From Larus michahellis (lineage: Eukaryota; Chordata; Aves; Charadriiformes; Laridae), in the NCBI RefSeq assembly GCF_964199755.1, contig NC_133906.1:18449378-18513377 (forward strand): 64,000 nucleotides of DNA, given 5' to 3'. The notes below the pieces were generated by a model. It did no database searches. It had not been told where the DNA came from and saw only the letters and a program-made list of their open reading frames with translations. The position numbers and the translations under genes are program-made. This document shows positions 35,801 to 47,136 of the stretch, piece after piece (positions within the stretch are counted from its first letter, which is position 1; every line of letters starts with the position of its first letter).

Positions 35801-38800
35801 TGTCAGATTTCTACCCAGCCCCAGGTCTGAAGGAGTAACTCCTTTGGAGGGAAGAGCAGAGACCCCAGGTCACATAAGTCCTGTTTTCATGGACCTGCAT
35901 CACCCTGCCCTCCAGCCCCATGGCAAGGGGACCCCTCCTCTGGCTGGGTCCCCACAACTTTGCGGAGGACCCCCGGGAGAAGGGGCGATCCACTCACCTT
36001 CATGGCCTTGTAGAGCCTTTCAGCAAAATACTCTGCCGTGCTTCTGATGCACTTCACTGCGGGGAAATTGAGGCGCGGTGAGGGATGCCGGCACCCAGCT
36101 TCACCAGTGCCCCCAGCCTCTGAGCACCCATGCCCCTCGGGCACCACATTCAACATCTCCACCCGCCCTGACGGAGCCTCCCTGAGCTCCCGGAAACCGG
36201 GTACAGCCACAGCCCTGATCCTGCTGGCTCTTGCGCTGAGCCCTCCCACCCCGGCGAGGCCAACACTGTGTTTTGGCAGCTCCCCCCATGCAGGGGCTGA
36301 CTTACCCACAGCCAGCATCAGCTTCTCGAAGTCGCCAGAGAGCTCTCCCCGAATGCTCCTCTCGATCGGCTTCCCAGAAATCTTCAGGTATTCATCAAAG
36401 ACTGCAGGACAAGAGCGAGGTGATGCCTGGAGAAGCTGCCAAGATACCTTGAAGCCCAACCCTGAGCTCGCAGGAGATGCTCACCCAGGCGGAGGTGCTG
36501 CTTGCTTCGCCGGCCAAGGATGTAGATGAACTGGGCCTCGTCCGTGCCCCATTTCAGCTCGCCAGCTTCCAGCAGGTCCTTGTGGGACAGGGAAGGTGGC
36601 AGAGCCCAAGTCAGGGTGCTGCTCACATGGGGCTCTGCCCAAGTGTGGGTGCCTTTGGCGCCCACCCACCTTTCACAGGTCTAGGTCCTGATGGTCCCAA
36701 TGCCACCAGACCCATCCTGCCCGGGTGCCACCACTCCCAGCAACCTGCCAAGCCTCACCTTGGCATCCTGCTCCACCAGGTCCTCACTCACAACATCATC
36801 TTCCTCCCTGGTGCCCTGTAGAACAGAGATGGGCTCAGCCCTGCTGAGCACGGGCACCCATCACCTATAGATGCTAGACAGAGGGACATACCTGAAGCAG
36901 AACAACGAGCATCTTCTTGAAGTGGCCCGATGTGTCTCCAACGATGTCAGCCTCCAGGTCTCTCTCATAAGCTGGTGGAAGAGGGAGAGGTCAGGGGCTG
37001 GTGAGCAGGATCCCCCTCACCTCTGCCCCTTCTCCTGGCCCAAGGGGACACAGGGCAGCCCCTGCCCTTCCCCAGCCCTCACCGTCTTTGTAGGCGGCCA
37101 CCAGGTCATGGATCTCCTGGTTGGTGCGGGAGGCGAGGATCTCAATGAGGCACTTCTCATCCGTGCCGACACCCTGCAGGCAGAGACACAGCCCCATGAG
37201 CAGCGGGGACAGCCACGGTGTCCTTGGGGGAGCCCTGGGGGGACTGCCCACCCCTCACCGCAATGGCATCTTTGATCTCCTTGGCATCGCTGTAAGCTGG
37301 GGGCCGCATCAGGCTCACGATCAGCCGCTCAAACTTCCCTGTCAGCTCGTACTTGAGGTCTGCGATGAGGTCCTGGTAGGGGGGGAGAGAGGGGCTGGGG
37401 GACCCTTTGCTCCACAGCATCTCTGAGCGGGTCCAGGCAGTGGTGTGTCCCTGCGTGGGCTGGTTGGTGGCAGCCACGGCCACCTATGTCTGCAGCAGGG
37501 GCACGGACCAGGGAGTGTCTCTGCTGTTACCTTCCCGTAGAGGGACTTGTAGGCTTGGCAGATCTCCACTCGCTGCTTGTTGCTTCTGGACGTGATAAGG
37601 TCAAGGATGGCCTCCTTGTCACTGCCTGCCGGGAGAGCCGGGAGTCACATTTAGCCCCACGGCTGGGTCTCGCCCCCCACGGCTGGGCTTATCATAGTCA
37701 TCCTGCCATGCCCAAAGCTGCTTCCAACTCAGGGCCAGGAGGAAAAGCAGAGCCGAGCTGGCTCCAGGGAGGGAAGCGGGGCCAGGAGAGGCAGCATGCT
37801 AAGGGAGACAAGCAGCTGAGAGGGGAGCTGATGCAGGATGCCCAGCCATGCAAAGGTCAACCGAAGGAATAGGGGACATCAGGGTGGCCTTGGGGTGACA
37901 GTCTGGAGGAGCGTGCCTACCAAATCCCTTCATGGCATTGTACAAAGCCTCTGCATCCTGGCTGGCGTCAAAGCCTGGGAAATCCTTCACTGACCCCCTG
38001 TAGACCTAGAGGGGAAAGGAAGTGAGAAGGTGAAAGGGGAAGGAGCAGCCCCTGGTGGGATGGGGGAAGGAGAAGTTGAAGCTGACCAAGATTGGGGTGA
38101 GATCCTCTCCTGCTCGGGTTGCCCGAAGACAAAGTTCAACCTCGAACATAAACACTTGTTCTTCTCCTCAGTTTTTTCTTTCCTGTTTGCTCTCCCCACT
38201 GTGCAAATCGTTTGCGCCCCGGCTCACTGGAGCACACAGCCTTCCCTCTGGTATCTCGCTGGCATCGCTCTCTGGTTGCTGCATGTGCCCTGTCTTTCAG
38301 TTGGCAACAACCCTCCCCACCACGCCAGCATGAGATGGTGGTTTGAAGGGACATTTCTTGAGCACATTTGGGTTCCCAGCTCCTTCTGGGAGGGGTTCAG
38401 CAGGAAAAGGGGAGACCCCACGGGAGGGTTGGGTGCCCTGAACGCAGGGGAAGGCATGGAAGGACCGGGATGATCCCCCTGCAATGCAGCCGGGCCAAAG
38501 GGAGTGATGGGGCGTGGATAGGGAGCGATGAAGGAAGTCCTTTTCGTGCCGCCTGTTGCGAGCAGGGGAACCCTCCGGATGCTGAGGATGCCCAAGCTCT
38601 GCGTGGCCTCCAAGCAAGGAGGCACGTTTACAGGCACAAAATCATCATGGGCTGCTAAGCGGAAAGCTGAGCTGGGGCTCTCAGCTGTGTCAGCACCTGA
38701 AAAACTCTGAGCATCCTCCCTCGGCCCTGCTTCTACCATGTGCCGACTGGGTGCATACACCTCCCAGGGCTTGTTTAAAATCCCTGAGAGCTGCACGAAT

Positions 38801-40566
38801 GCCCAGGTCTGTTACCAGTGTGGGCATTTAAAGCTGACACATCCCCAGAGAAGACGGGCATCAGGCAGGTAGCACCAGTGCCAGCATCCCTGACCCAGCA
38901 AGTGCCTCCAGGAATGAACCCAAGGGGGATGGACACGGTACCTGTCACTCCCCTGGGCCCCATCCCAACGCTGTGGCACAACAGCTCCACTGTGCATCTC
39001 ACACAGCTGGCCTCTGTACCCCCATTTTCCAGACAGAAACCAGTTCAGGCTGGGCACATCCCACAGGCCCTCTCGGGAGGAGCTGCTGGCACTGGTGTCC
39101 CATGTGGTAGGGACCGGGTCCGGCAAGAGGAGACGCTGCCCTTCGAGGGAGCCGGGCGAGCGTGGGGACAGATCATATTGCAGGTGATTTATCCGGAGAG
39201 CTGGATTTAGCCCCGCTTCCCAGCAGCTCCCAGACCCTCCTGGCTCGCTGCAAGTTGCTGCCTACACACGTGCCTTGCAGAGACATAAATAAGGAGTTGG
39301 AGGACAAAGGAGGTGCCTGGAGGCAGCAGGAGGGGATGAAGGTGGCTGGAAGGTGCTGGGGTCGCATGGGTGGGGATGGGGAGACAAGACGTTGGCCCTG
39401 GTTAAATGGGGAGGAGGAGCAGGGCTGTGTTCCTGCCTGCTGAGCCATGGAAGCACGATTTGTCTGCCTCGCCGCAGTGCTGCTGGGGCGAGGGAAACTG
39501 AGGCAGGAGCTCGGCGCTGTGTGTCGCCCCGCACTCCCTGCACCCTCGTGGGAACGAGCCCCAGGGCGGTGCAGAAACGTCGCTCGGGAGGGAAAGAGCA
39601 CCCTGCCCGCTGCGCCCTCCTCACACCCCCATCCCCTTTCCATCCCCGCTTCAGCTGCCGGGGGCCCCCGCCTCCCCTCCTCCAGCCTCTGAGTCATCCC
39701 GGCCTGCCTGGGACCTCCCAGCTAAAAATAAGCCAGGCTGGAGCCGGGAGGGTGGAAGCAAAATTCCCAGCGTGGTTTCACTCTTTCCCACCGCACAGCT
39801 GCTCGGGGTCCTGGACCACCGCAAGGGTGATGCTCACCGGCGCTGTGCCTCAGTTTCCCCACCCCGGAGGCAACCACCCCCTCGGCTGGGTGGGAAGCTG
39901 TGGGTAATTAGGCTTGAGGCAATAATTACTTGATTTCTCGAGGGAATGGAAAGCAGAGAGCAGCAGAGTCTGGGCTTGGACTCCTCCCCTGCCTGGCACA
40001 CTGTACCCCACAGGCAGCCTGCACCCTGCCAGCCCCAACTGCCCACTGAGGCAGCGTTTTCCACCCACGCCGAGATGTTTTCCTGCCTGCGAGGCAGCAC
40101 CTGCTCACCCAGCTGCCACATTGCACCAGCCCCGGCTCCGAGGGGGGAGAAATCCAGGCTGGGGCGGGGGGAGAGAAGCCAAAGCAGGGCTGAACGCCTT
40201 GCAGCGGGCTCAGGCACAGGCGGGATTTCTCTCCAGTGAAAGCCCAAATTCTCAGTGCAACGTCTCTTCTCCTCCACATCCCACTGTGGTCCCAAAAGGA
40301 TTTTTGCCTCCTCGCTGTCCCTGCTCTCCCAGCTCCCCCACCCCCAGCGCTTCCCACATCCAGACAGCGCTTCCCACATCCAGACAGCGCTGGCTGGAGA
40401 GGCAGGAATGTAAACATCCCGCACACGTCACCACTATCATCCTTGCTGCATGATGGAGGTGCTTCCCCAGCTCTGGGGTCTGGCCCATGGCAGGGACCCC
40501 CACAGCATCCCCAGGACCCATTCCCTGCAGTGTGTGGGTCACCCTTACCTTTCCTTTGGGTGCCAT
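26890..40566 (-). CDS. ANXA6: Annexin A6, eight annexin repeats, 25 coding exons
   Basis: Calcium-dependent phospholipid-binding protein of the cell cortex and endosomes. Coding exons 5'->3': 40566-40549, 38005-37921, 37625-37531, 37372-37259, 37173-37083, 36971-36892, 36815-36759, 36578-36485, 36401-36306, 36056-35998, 35739-35617, 35423-35365, 34953-34875, 34050-33969, 33712-33618, 33213-33100, 32299-32209, 31498-31419, 31221-31168, 29875-29858, 28986-28890, 28612-28517, 28222-28164, 27386-27264, 26949-26890. The frame closes at 672 aa (human 673), starting MAPKGK and ending LCGGED. Two four-repeat halves are joined by a linker in exons 34953-34875 and 34050-33969. Type II calcium loops are seen as GVGTDE, KWGTDE, GLGTDE and GAGTDE (twice); repeat 4 has GLGTRD. 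Repeat 7 ([13 protein letters not shown]) has lost the loop, as in mammals. The ATG exon probably begins at acceptor 40609. Confidence 0.97.
27480..27931 (+). mobile_element. CR1 LINE fragment in ANXA6 intron
   Basis: CR1 3' part, opposite in strand to ANXA6, between coding exons 28222-28164 and 27386-27264. Recognised by GAGGACAGGCTGAGAGAGTT, the GGAGAGGAGAAGGCT block, a YLKGAYK-type peptide in frame from 27540, and the terminal GGTCCCTTCCAACC with ATTCTGTGA. Degenerate. Confidence 0.92.
29858..29875 (-). other. ANXA6: 18-nt ANXA6 microexon (VIAETL)
   Basis: Acceptor CGCCAG before 29875 and donor GTGAGT after 29858 bracket exactly six codons, VIAETL, in frame with both neighbours. Mammalian ANXA6 has the matching alternatively spliced six-residue insert VAAEIL at the start of repeat 7. 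Skipping would leave the frame intact, so two isoforms are likely here too. Confidence 0.88.
32607..32818 (-). mobile_element. CR1 LINE 3' fragment in ANXA6 intron
   Basis: Begins with the inverted CR1 tail (ATCATAGAATCATAG, then GGTTGGAAGGGACCT) and runs to TTCCTCCTCATGTTTAGG. About 210 nt, same strand as ANXA6, between exons 33213-33100 and 32299-32209. Confidence 0.92.
40346..40385. repeat. 20-nt tandem duplication
   Basis: Two identical 20-nt copies (40346-40365, 40366-40385) and the first five bases of a third, in the first coding intron of ANXA6. Confidence 0.9.
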
Positions 40567-40609
40567 GGCTTCCCAAGCTGGAAATCACCAGAGGGAGGGC
40601 AGGGAGGAG

Positions 40610-43065
40610 CTGCAGGAGGGAACAGAAAAGCCGACGTGAGTCTCTGCGGGCTGCGTTGGTTCAGGGAGGCTTCGCTCCCTCCCGCCATGGCTGCGGGTGC
40701 GGTACCCGCGGGAGGGCGATGGCCGCGGACTGCTGAGGATGCTCAGGGTGAGGGGCTTTGCCAGCTGCCCTACGGTCACCAGAACTGAGGTCCTTTGGTA
40801 GCTGTCACCAAGTTGGGGACCCCATGGGCTGGGACCCGTGGAGATGGGCCCCCGTGCAGCTTCCGGACGGTGCCGAGAGAAACCGGGAAGGGAAGAAAGT
40901 GCTGAATACGTGGAAATGGGCAGAGCATCCTCCGCCAGGCTCACCCTCCTCGCTGCAGGCTGCAATGCCCCCTCCGCAGCCTGCAGCCCCCCGAGCCCTG
41001 GGTCCATCCCTGGCACCAGCAGCTGCTGGGGACACCCCGTTGCTGCACGGTGCCGGGGCCGGGCAGCCCCCGCAAAGGCCCACCAGCTTTATCTGAGTTT
41101 CTGTGCACCGAATCAAGGCCGCCATCAGTCCCACACACCCAGCAGAGCCCAGGAAACGCAGACGGGTTTCCAGGGTAACTCGTAGGTTGTTTTCTAACAC
41201 CAGCACCATTTATAGCTGTAACCCTCTGCAGCGTTGGCTCTCCCCACCCCCCCAGAGAAAGTCCCCAGGCAGTGCAGTTTTCTCCGAGAAAGCTGATGGG
41301 GGAAGAAAAACAGCTGGAAAATGGAGCGTGGCCGTGAATGAACCGCTGAGCGTCAGCTGAGCTCCGGCCATGAGGCACAGCCCTCTCCTCGCCCTCCCTC
41401 CGCGACACGTTGCAGGAAAGCTGGAGGCGCAGTGGGGCCGCCCTGGGGGGATTTCTACCCCCAGCCCAGCTCGGTTTCATGCCATGGAGCGATTTAGTGG
41501 AAATGGCACGAACTCCCCCGGCTTGGCCCCGCATCCCTGCGAGAGCAGCCATGGGCTGGGGGGGGACCCAGCCCTGCGGCCGCCGGTGCAGCTGGGTCAC
41601 CCCGCTCGGGTGCAGGAAGCCTCCTGTCACTGGTGGGCATCCCTTGCCGAGGGGAGGAAGTTTTGCAGAAAAGCAGAGCTGCCGTCGCCTCCCCTTCTCG
41701 TTTCAGCTGGGGAAGCTGCAAGCCTCGGCCGCCCTTCCCCGTGGCTCCTGGGCGGGGGTGACCCCCCGCGAGCCCTGTGCGCAGTGGGGCTGCACTGCGG
41801 CCGGCTACTGGGTGGGTGCCAGGGGATCTCAGCCCCCGGCCCACACGGCCTTTGAATGCCACTCAGGAGCCCCTACGGGAAGCTGCGTACCCTCCAGGGA
41901 ACGGAGAAAGCCCCGCGTGGCACAGCCCTGCGGCCTCGCTCCGCGCACGCACCGCAGCCGGGCTGAGGCCGCCCAACTCATCTCAGCAGCGGCAGAGAAT
42001 CCCCGGCCACACCCAGTCCCCAGCCTGTCCCTGCAGCGCCCCGTCCCTGTCCCCGGCGGCTGCTGACACCTCCGCAGAGGCTGGGGGAGCAGCCCCAGCT
42101 CTTGCCCTGCCAGCAGGCGATGCGGGGAGGATGCCCGGGCAAACACATCCATGGGGCAGGCGGCAAAACCTGGGGGCTGCAGAGCCCGGGCACGGGGATG
42201 TACCTGCCCCTCAAAACGATGGAGAGGTTTGGATTGAGGGGGGGTGTCCCTGGACAGAAAGTGCCATGAAAAAACCCTAAATACTGCGCACAGCCCATCC
42301 CTTTTGCAGAACAACCCGCCCTTGCCAAAAATGCCTCTGTCCCCCCAGCAGCGTGCACCCCCCCAGCCCCTCCGGGGCCCCACCATGGCGCGGGGCTCGG
42401 CGGTTTCACCCCAGGAGCCCGGCAGATATTTTTGCTGCCTGGCTGGGGCTCTCCCGGCACGGCCGCACATAGCGAAGGCAACGGCACACCCAGTCCCCCA
42501 TCGTCCTGCCCGCGGGGTGGAAAGGGACCTTCTCCAGGTTAAAAAAAGCAGCATCCATCCTCCCTGCGAGGCAAGGGATGTCCCCAAGGTCCCCTGCCCC
42601 ACCCCAGCGCCCAAAAGTCTCCCTGCCCCTCGAAAGTTCCATGCCTCTGGGGTGTCGTAGGGTGCGTTTGTCTGTGCAAAATTCGTCGGGTACCGAAGTA
42701 GTGGGGGGGGATCCTCCCCACCCAGCCCAGACCCCTGCACGGAGGGATGGGTGCTGCCATGGCCGCCCCAGCAGGGACAAAGGCGCATCCCGGGGGGACA
42801 CACCCATGGCCCCTGCAGCAACGCCAGCGCCCGAAAAAGCACCCGCCGGCAGCGCAGCCTTTTGTTAAAAATGAAGGATTTTTCAGAAAAAGAAAAATCA
42901 GGACCCCCCCTGCAGCCACCCCTTGGAGAGAGTCCCCCTCCATTGCAGGGCTCACCGCCGGGCCAGGGCTTTCCTCCCCTCGCACACCACCGCGGTGGCT
43001 TTGCACACCAGCACCGTCCCCTCGCACACCAGCACGGTCCCCCCCGCACGCCAGCCCACGCTCAC
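40610..43065 (-). other. ANXA6: Upstream intron of ANXA6 (inferred)
   Basis: No gene recognised. It lies between the acceptor of the ANXA6 start exon and the candidate non-coding first exon. A 406-codon minus-strand frame (41829-43049) has no domain and strong GC bias, so it was not called. Confidence 0.4.
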
Positions 43066-43190
43066 CAGTGTCACCGAGGCCTGTCCGGGCGCGCTTGAGG
43101 GAACAGCTGGCCACCGGCGCGCTCGGTGCGTACTTGTGGCCCTGCCGCTCGTCCTTGGTGCGTGGCTCGTCCTCCCGGTGAGACGTCACC
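43066..43190 (-). other. ANXA6: Candidate 5' non-coding exon of ANXA6
   Basis: CpG-rich segment ending on the minus strand in a good donor (CACTG then GTGAGC) at 43066, with a CRE-like TGACGTC just upstream near 43180. An ATG at 43189 would open an upstream frame; splicing to acceptor 40609 puts it out of frame with the ANXA6 ATG. Based on position and donor only. Confidence 0.3.
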
Positions 43191-43199
43191 GCTGGCGAG

Positions 43200-46100
43200 C
43201 CCTCCAGTCCCCGCCTGCCGGGGCACCGGGGTTAGGGCCACACTCCCACCCCCGCCGCCACGCCGGACCTCCGTCAGCCCCTCGGGTTTGGGGGGACCCG
43301 ATGCCGCCCGCAGAAGCGCCCTGTCCCTGCCAGGGTGTGGGGAAGTAGCGGGGGGTCACTCGGCAGAAAAGCCCCTCGGGTGCGCGCAGGGGCTGCGTGC
43401 CAGCAGCGGTGGCGTGCGCGGTGCAAAGCGATAACGGTGATTGCATTTCAGCTGCGGAAATTTCACCCTCTTCCGTCCATTCCCCTTCCCCCCCCCCCCC
43501 CCCCCCCCCAGCCCTGGTTTCCTGGTGAACGCTGGGGTGCGGGGTACCCCGCTGCCTCCCGAGCTTGTCCTGCTGCTGGCCACCTCAACCCGCACCAAAT
43601 CACCCCCTTCCCTGGGGCCGTGGTTGGGAAATGACCATCCCAGACCCTCTGCAAAAGGCAAGGTGGGGCGGGGGGGGGGGGGTTGGCCCCCCAGGACCTG
43701 CTTTGGGGGGAAGGTGCTGACCAGGGCTCTGCAAGGACTATCCGTGGGGCAGGAGCCGAGCTGGCACAGGCAGCTCGCTGTCCCCACCAACCTCCCCTCC
43801 TGGTGCGCAGAGAGGGATGAGAAGATGTTGCAGCACAGCAGTGGGAGGAGGTGCGGGCTGAGGTGCTCCTGGAAGGCTGCACCGCTGCCTGCAGCACCCC
43901 GAGGCCATTCCCTTCCCCAGGTTAACCCCCCCTCCCTCTTTACCATCACCCTTTGCCCCAGCAGGGCTGGGGGAGCCGGTGGGACACCCCGGGAGCTGTG
44001 GACATGCTGACATCAGCAGGAACAGGTAAAACCAAGGGCCCCCTTGAGATGTTGAATGCTGCTGGCACGTAACCCTTCAGGCATCCAAGCCCTGGTGGTA
44101 CCCGCTGGCTGGAGCATCTCTCCAGAACTGCCTGTCCTGAGAGACAGTGGCCCTGGGCAGCAGGGACCCCCAGGCTAGGTGTGACATACCTGATGGCTGG
44201 CTTGCAGCCAACATGGCTGTGTTGTGTCCCGTTCCCCACCCCGGGAGACCGGAGGCACCCTGGGAGGAGACGGCCCTCACAGGCTGCTCCTTCCTACCCT
44301 GTTGTTCCCTTGGAGCAATGTTCCCTTGGGCTGGCGTTGGTGTCTAGAGACCGCGTTCATGTGAGACTGCGTGGGTGACAAGCACGGCTTTGTTCACCCT
44401 GCGCTACAGCGCAGGACAGCAGCCCTGCCTCTCCTCCCGCTGCCCCTGGCTGTGCCACGGTGTGCTGAGCCCCCCTGCCCCAGCACCTCATAGGGTGCAC
44501 TGGGGCAGAATAACCTTATGGTGAGAGCACACACCCACACTTGAGGTGCTCTAGATCCTTCCTTGCTTTGTTCCTGCATTGCTGATATCCTCCTCTTCCT
44601 CTGCTCCTTACAATTTCTCACAGCACCGGAAGGCTGGAGGATGTGCTGAACTACATCATAGCTTATGCACAAGCTAAGTTAATTTTGTCCCTAAACACCA
44701 TAATCAGGCTCAGCCTGCATGCTGCCTATAACATGATCAAAGTTAGATCCTCCCTCCAAAAATAGCGGCTCTTAGACTCTCCTCAGAGCCCAGACTTGGT
44801 CATCGTTGTCTTCTCCCAGTATGCTGAAGACCAGACAGGTCACACTACAAGTAGCCACTGCCTGCCCCCCCCCCCCCACCCCATCCTCTCCCTGCTATGA
44901 GCAGCCTTACAGAACAGCTGGGGCCTGAGGGCGCTTATATGCCTTCCTGGCCCTGAGCAGCCTCACCTGGGACCCCCACCCACACAGCCCCCGGCCCCAT
45001 TTAAGCCCAGCCCTGGACCCACCTCAGCCTCTATTCACCCTCTGCTGCTCAGTCTCTGTAGGCTGTGCCCTAGGGGGGAGGTAGTGTATCAGGCTTGTTC
45101 CTGGTGTCTATTTAATTCCTTTTTGAGGAGTACTGGCATCTTCTTGCAGCCCCCTAACTGGGGCAGGAGCTGGGGAGTCTGGGGGTTGGATGGGGCAGGC
45201 GTTGTTTGGGCTGAGGGCTGCAGCCCTAGCCTTGGTCCCAGGGCAAGGCTGGGTGGGCCAGTGATGGACGGTGCTGCTGTGGGCTCTGCTGGGGCTGAGT
45301 GGGTCCTTTTTCTTCTAAGGATGTTGTCTCTATGCAATGGGGCTGGGACAAGGTGTGGGCAGAAACTGGGGTCTCGGTGCCCAAATACTGGGGCAGTGCA
45401 GGCAGCCTCAGGGCTCTGCTTCTGGGAGCTGGGTCTGTGCTCCTCTGCCTTGCTGCAGTCAGTCCTTGGACCTGCTCACCTCCCTCTGTGCTTCCTAGGG
45501 ACAGCTCAGCCTGGGGACGTCACTGCATCCTGACCTGGCCGTGCTTCTGCCCCTCTTTGGATTTCCTCCAAAATCTGCTCCACAGATTGGGATGGGGGCT
45601 TCTGGTGTCAGGGAGCAGGGAGGAGGGAAAGGGCTCCCCCTTCCACCTGCACAACTTTGAAATGTTAATTAAACCCCCTCCATAATGCCCCTGAGCCTAT
45701 TAGCATTGCAGGCTCGTGTGTATGATTTGGAAGGCGTTGTGGGAAAAATATTTCTGCATAGATTTCCCATTGTGCAGCCCAGAGCGGTGGTTGAGGGGGG
45801 GAGGGCCAGGGCGCTCCCAAAAGGGATTTAAGGGGAGACTGTAACTGGGGCTGCCCAGTGCTTGCCCCCCCCGCCCATCAGCTCGCAGCTGGAGCCGTTT
45901 GCCCAAAGGATGGCTGGAGTAAGTAGTTTGTTTTGCAGAAAAGGGGAAAATTATCAGGGCGAGATGCCCTGGGTGGGACTGGCGCTGTGCAGCAGGTGGG
46001 TGCTGCTGGGAGGGGGGTGGCGAGAAGGCAGCCCCATCTCGCCCAGCCTCGGGCGGTGGCTTTCCAGCCCCCAGGGGACATGATAGCTGTCCCCAGAGGC

Positions 46101-47100
46101 TGGGGCTCCCTGCACAGTTCACAGTGCCCCATCCCATGGGTTGGGGTGCTGGGCACTGCCCCAGGGTGGTCCTTGTCCCCTCTGGGCTCCACACTGCAGC
46201 AGGGACCGCATGGCCCCATGATCCTCGCTGCTGCTGGGACATGCCGGTGGGCAGGGTTTCCAGCTGGGTCCCTGGCTCCGTAATTAGCAGATTATGGGAT
46301 CTGAAGCATGCAGCATGGGCTCTGCCTGGCTGTTGGGCAGCACAGAGGTGCTGGGAGCACTGTGCAGATGTGGAGGCATGCAGCCCCTCTTCCCCAGTGC
46401 AGGGAACTCCCGGGGAAGGATGGGCAGGATGGGGGAAGGCACATGGATCCCGCAAGTGTCACACAATTTGGGTTTTCTGCCAGGCTGACATCCCCATCGA
46501 TGACCTGAGCAAGCCTCAGCATTACTGTGCAAGCTGAGGGCCCTGGGGACCTGGTCCCTGTCCCAGCTGTGCCTCTGATGCACAGTTACAGGTGCTGCGG
46601 GAGCACCTTCAGCTGAGCAGATGGGTCTTTCCAGGTGCGCTGCGAGGCAGATGGCCGCTCCAGGAGCGGAGCATCTCCCATCCATCCTTATCTTGCCCAG
46701 TGCTGGTCCAAAACTCAGCTGTTTGTCAGTCTCTGCAGTTTCTGCATTTCAGTTTCAGTGTCAAAGCTGGGAGGATGCTGGGGATCCTGCATCCCCTGCT
46801 GGAGCAACAGGACTTTCTGGGCTGGCAGGGTGACAAGCAGGTGTCCCCTGTCACCCTAGCATGAATCAGGCAGAGCCCAGTAAACCCCAGTCATGCAATG
46901 CCCCTTTTCTCAGCAGGGATGAGAGAAGAAAGCAGCTACTTGAGCCCCATCTTTCTGCAAAACGAGCTGCTTTTCTGGCAGGGGCAGAAAACAAGCAGCG
47001 CTCAGGGAGTGTGGAAAGCACTGCGTGGGGGGTGGGACCTGCAAGGAGAACGTTCAGGCTGGGTTTGGGTCACGTCTCCAGGGTGGTGCCCGAGGGGCAG
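43200..47100. other. Intergenic region between ANXA6 5' end and the transporter
   Basis: No gene recognised. It includes a 22-nt poly(C) tract (43488-43509), a poly(G) run near 43670-43682 and a less GC-rich patch near 44640-44800. The 5' UTR exon(s) and promoter of the transporter should lie here, perhaps around 45000-45100, but I could not place them. Confidence 0.45.
43488..43509. repeat. 22-nt poly(C) tract
   Basis: Uninterrupted run of 22 C in intergenic DNA. Confidence 0.9.
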
Positions 47101-47136
47101 AAGCATCCTGAAGCCTGCTGCTCTCCTCTCCCGCAG

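Noticed and set aside
41829-43049. 406-codon minus-strand frame upstream of ANXA6
   Set aside because: Low-complexity, GC-driven; no domain and no supporting exon structure.
46861-47136. Upstream in-frame extension of the transporter to an ATG at 46861
   Set aside because: A strong splice acceptor (CCCGCAG) ends immediately before the ATG at 47137, and the extension does not resemble CAT N-termini.
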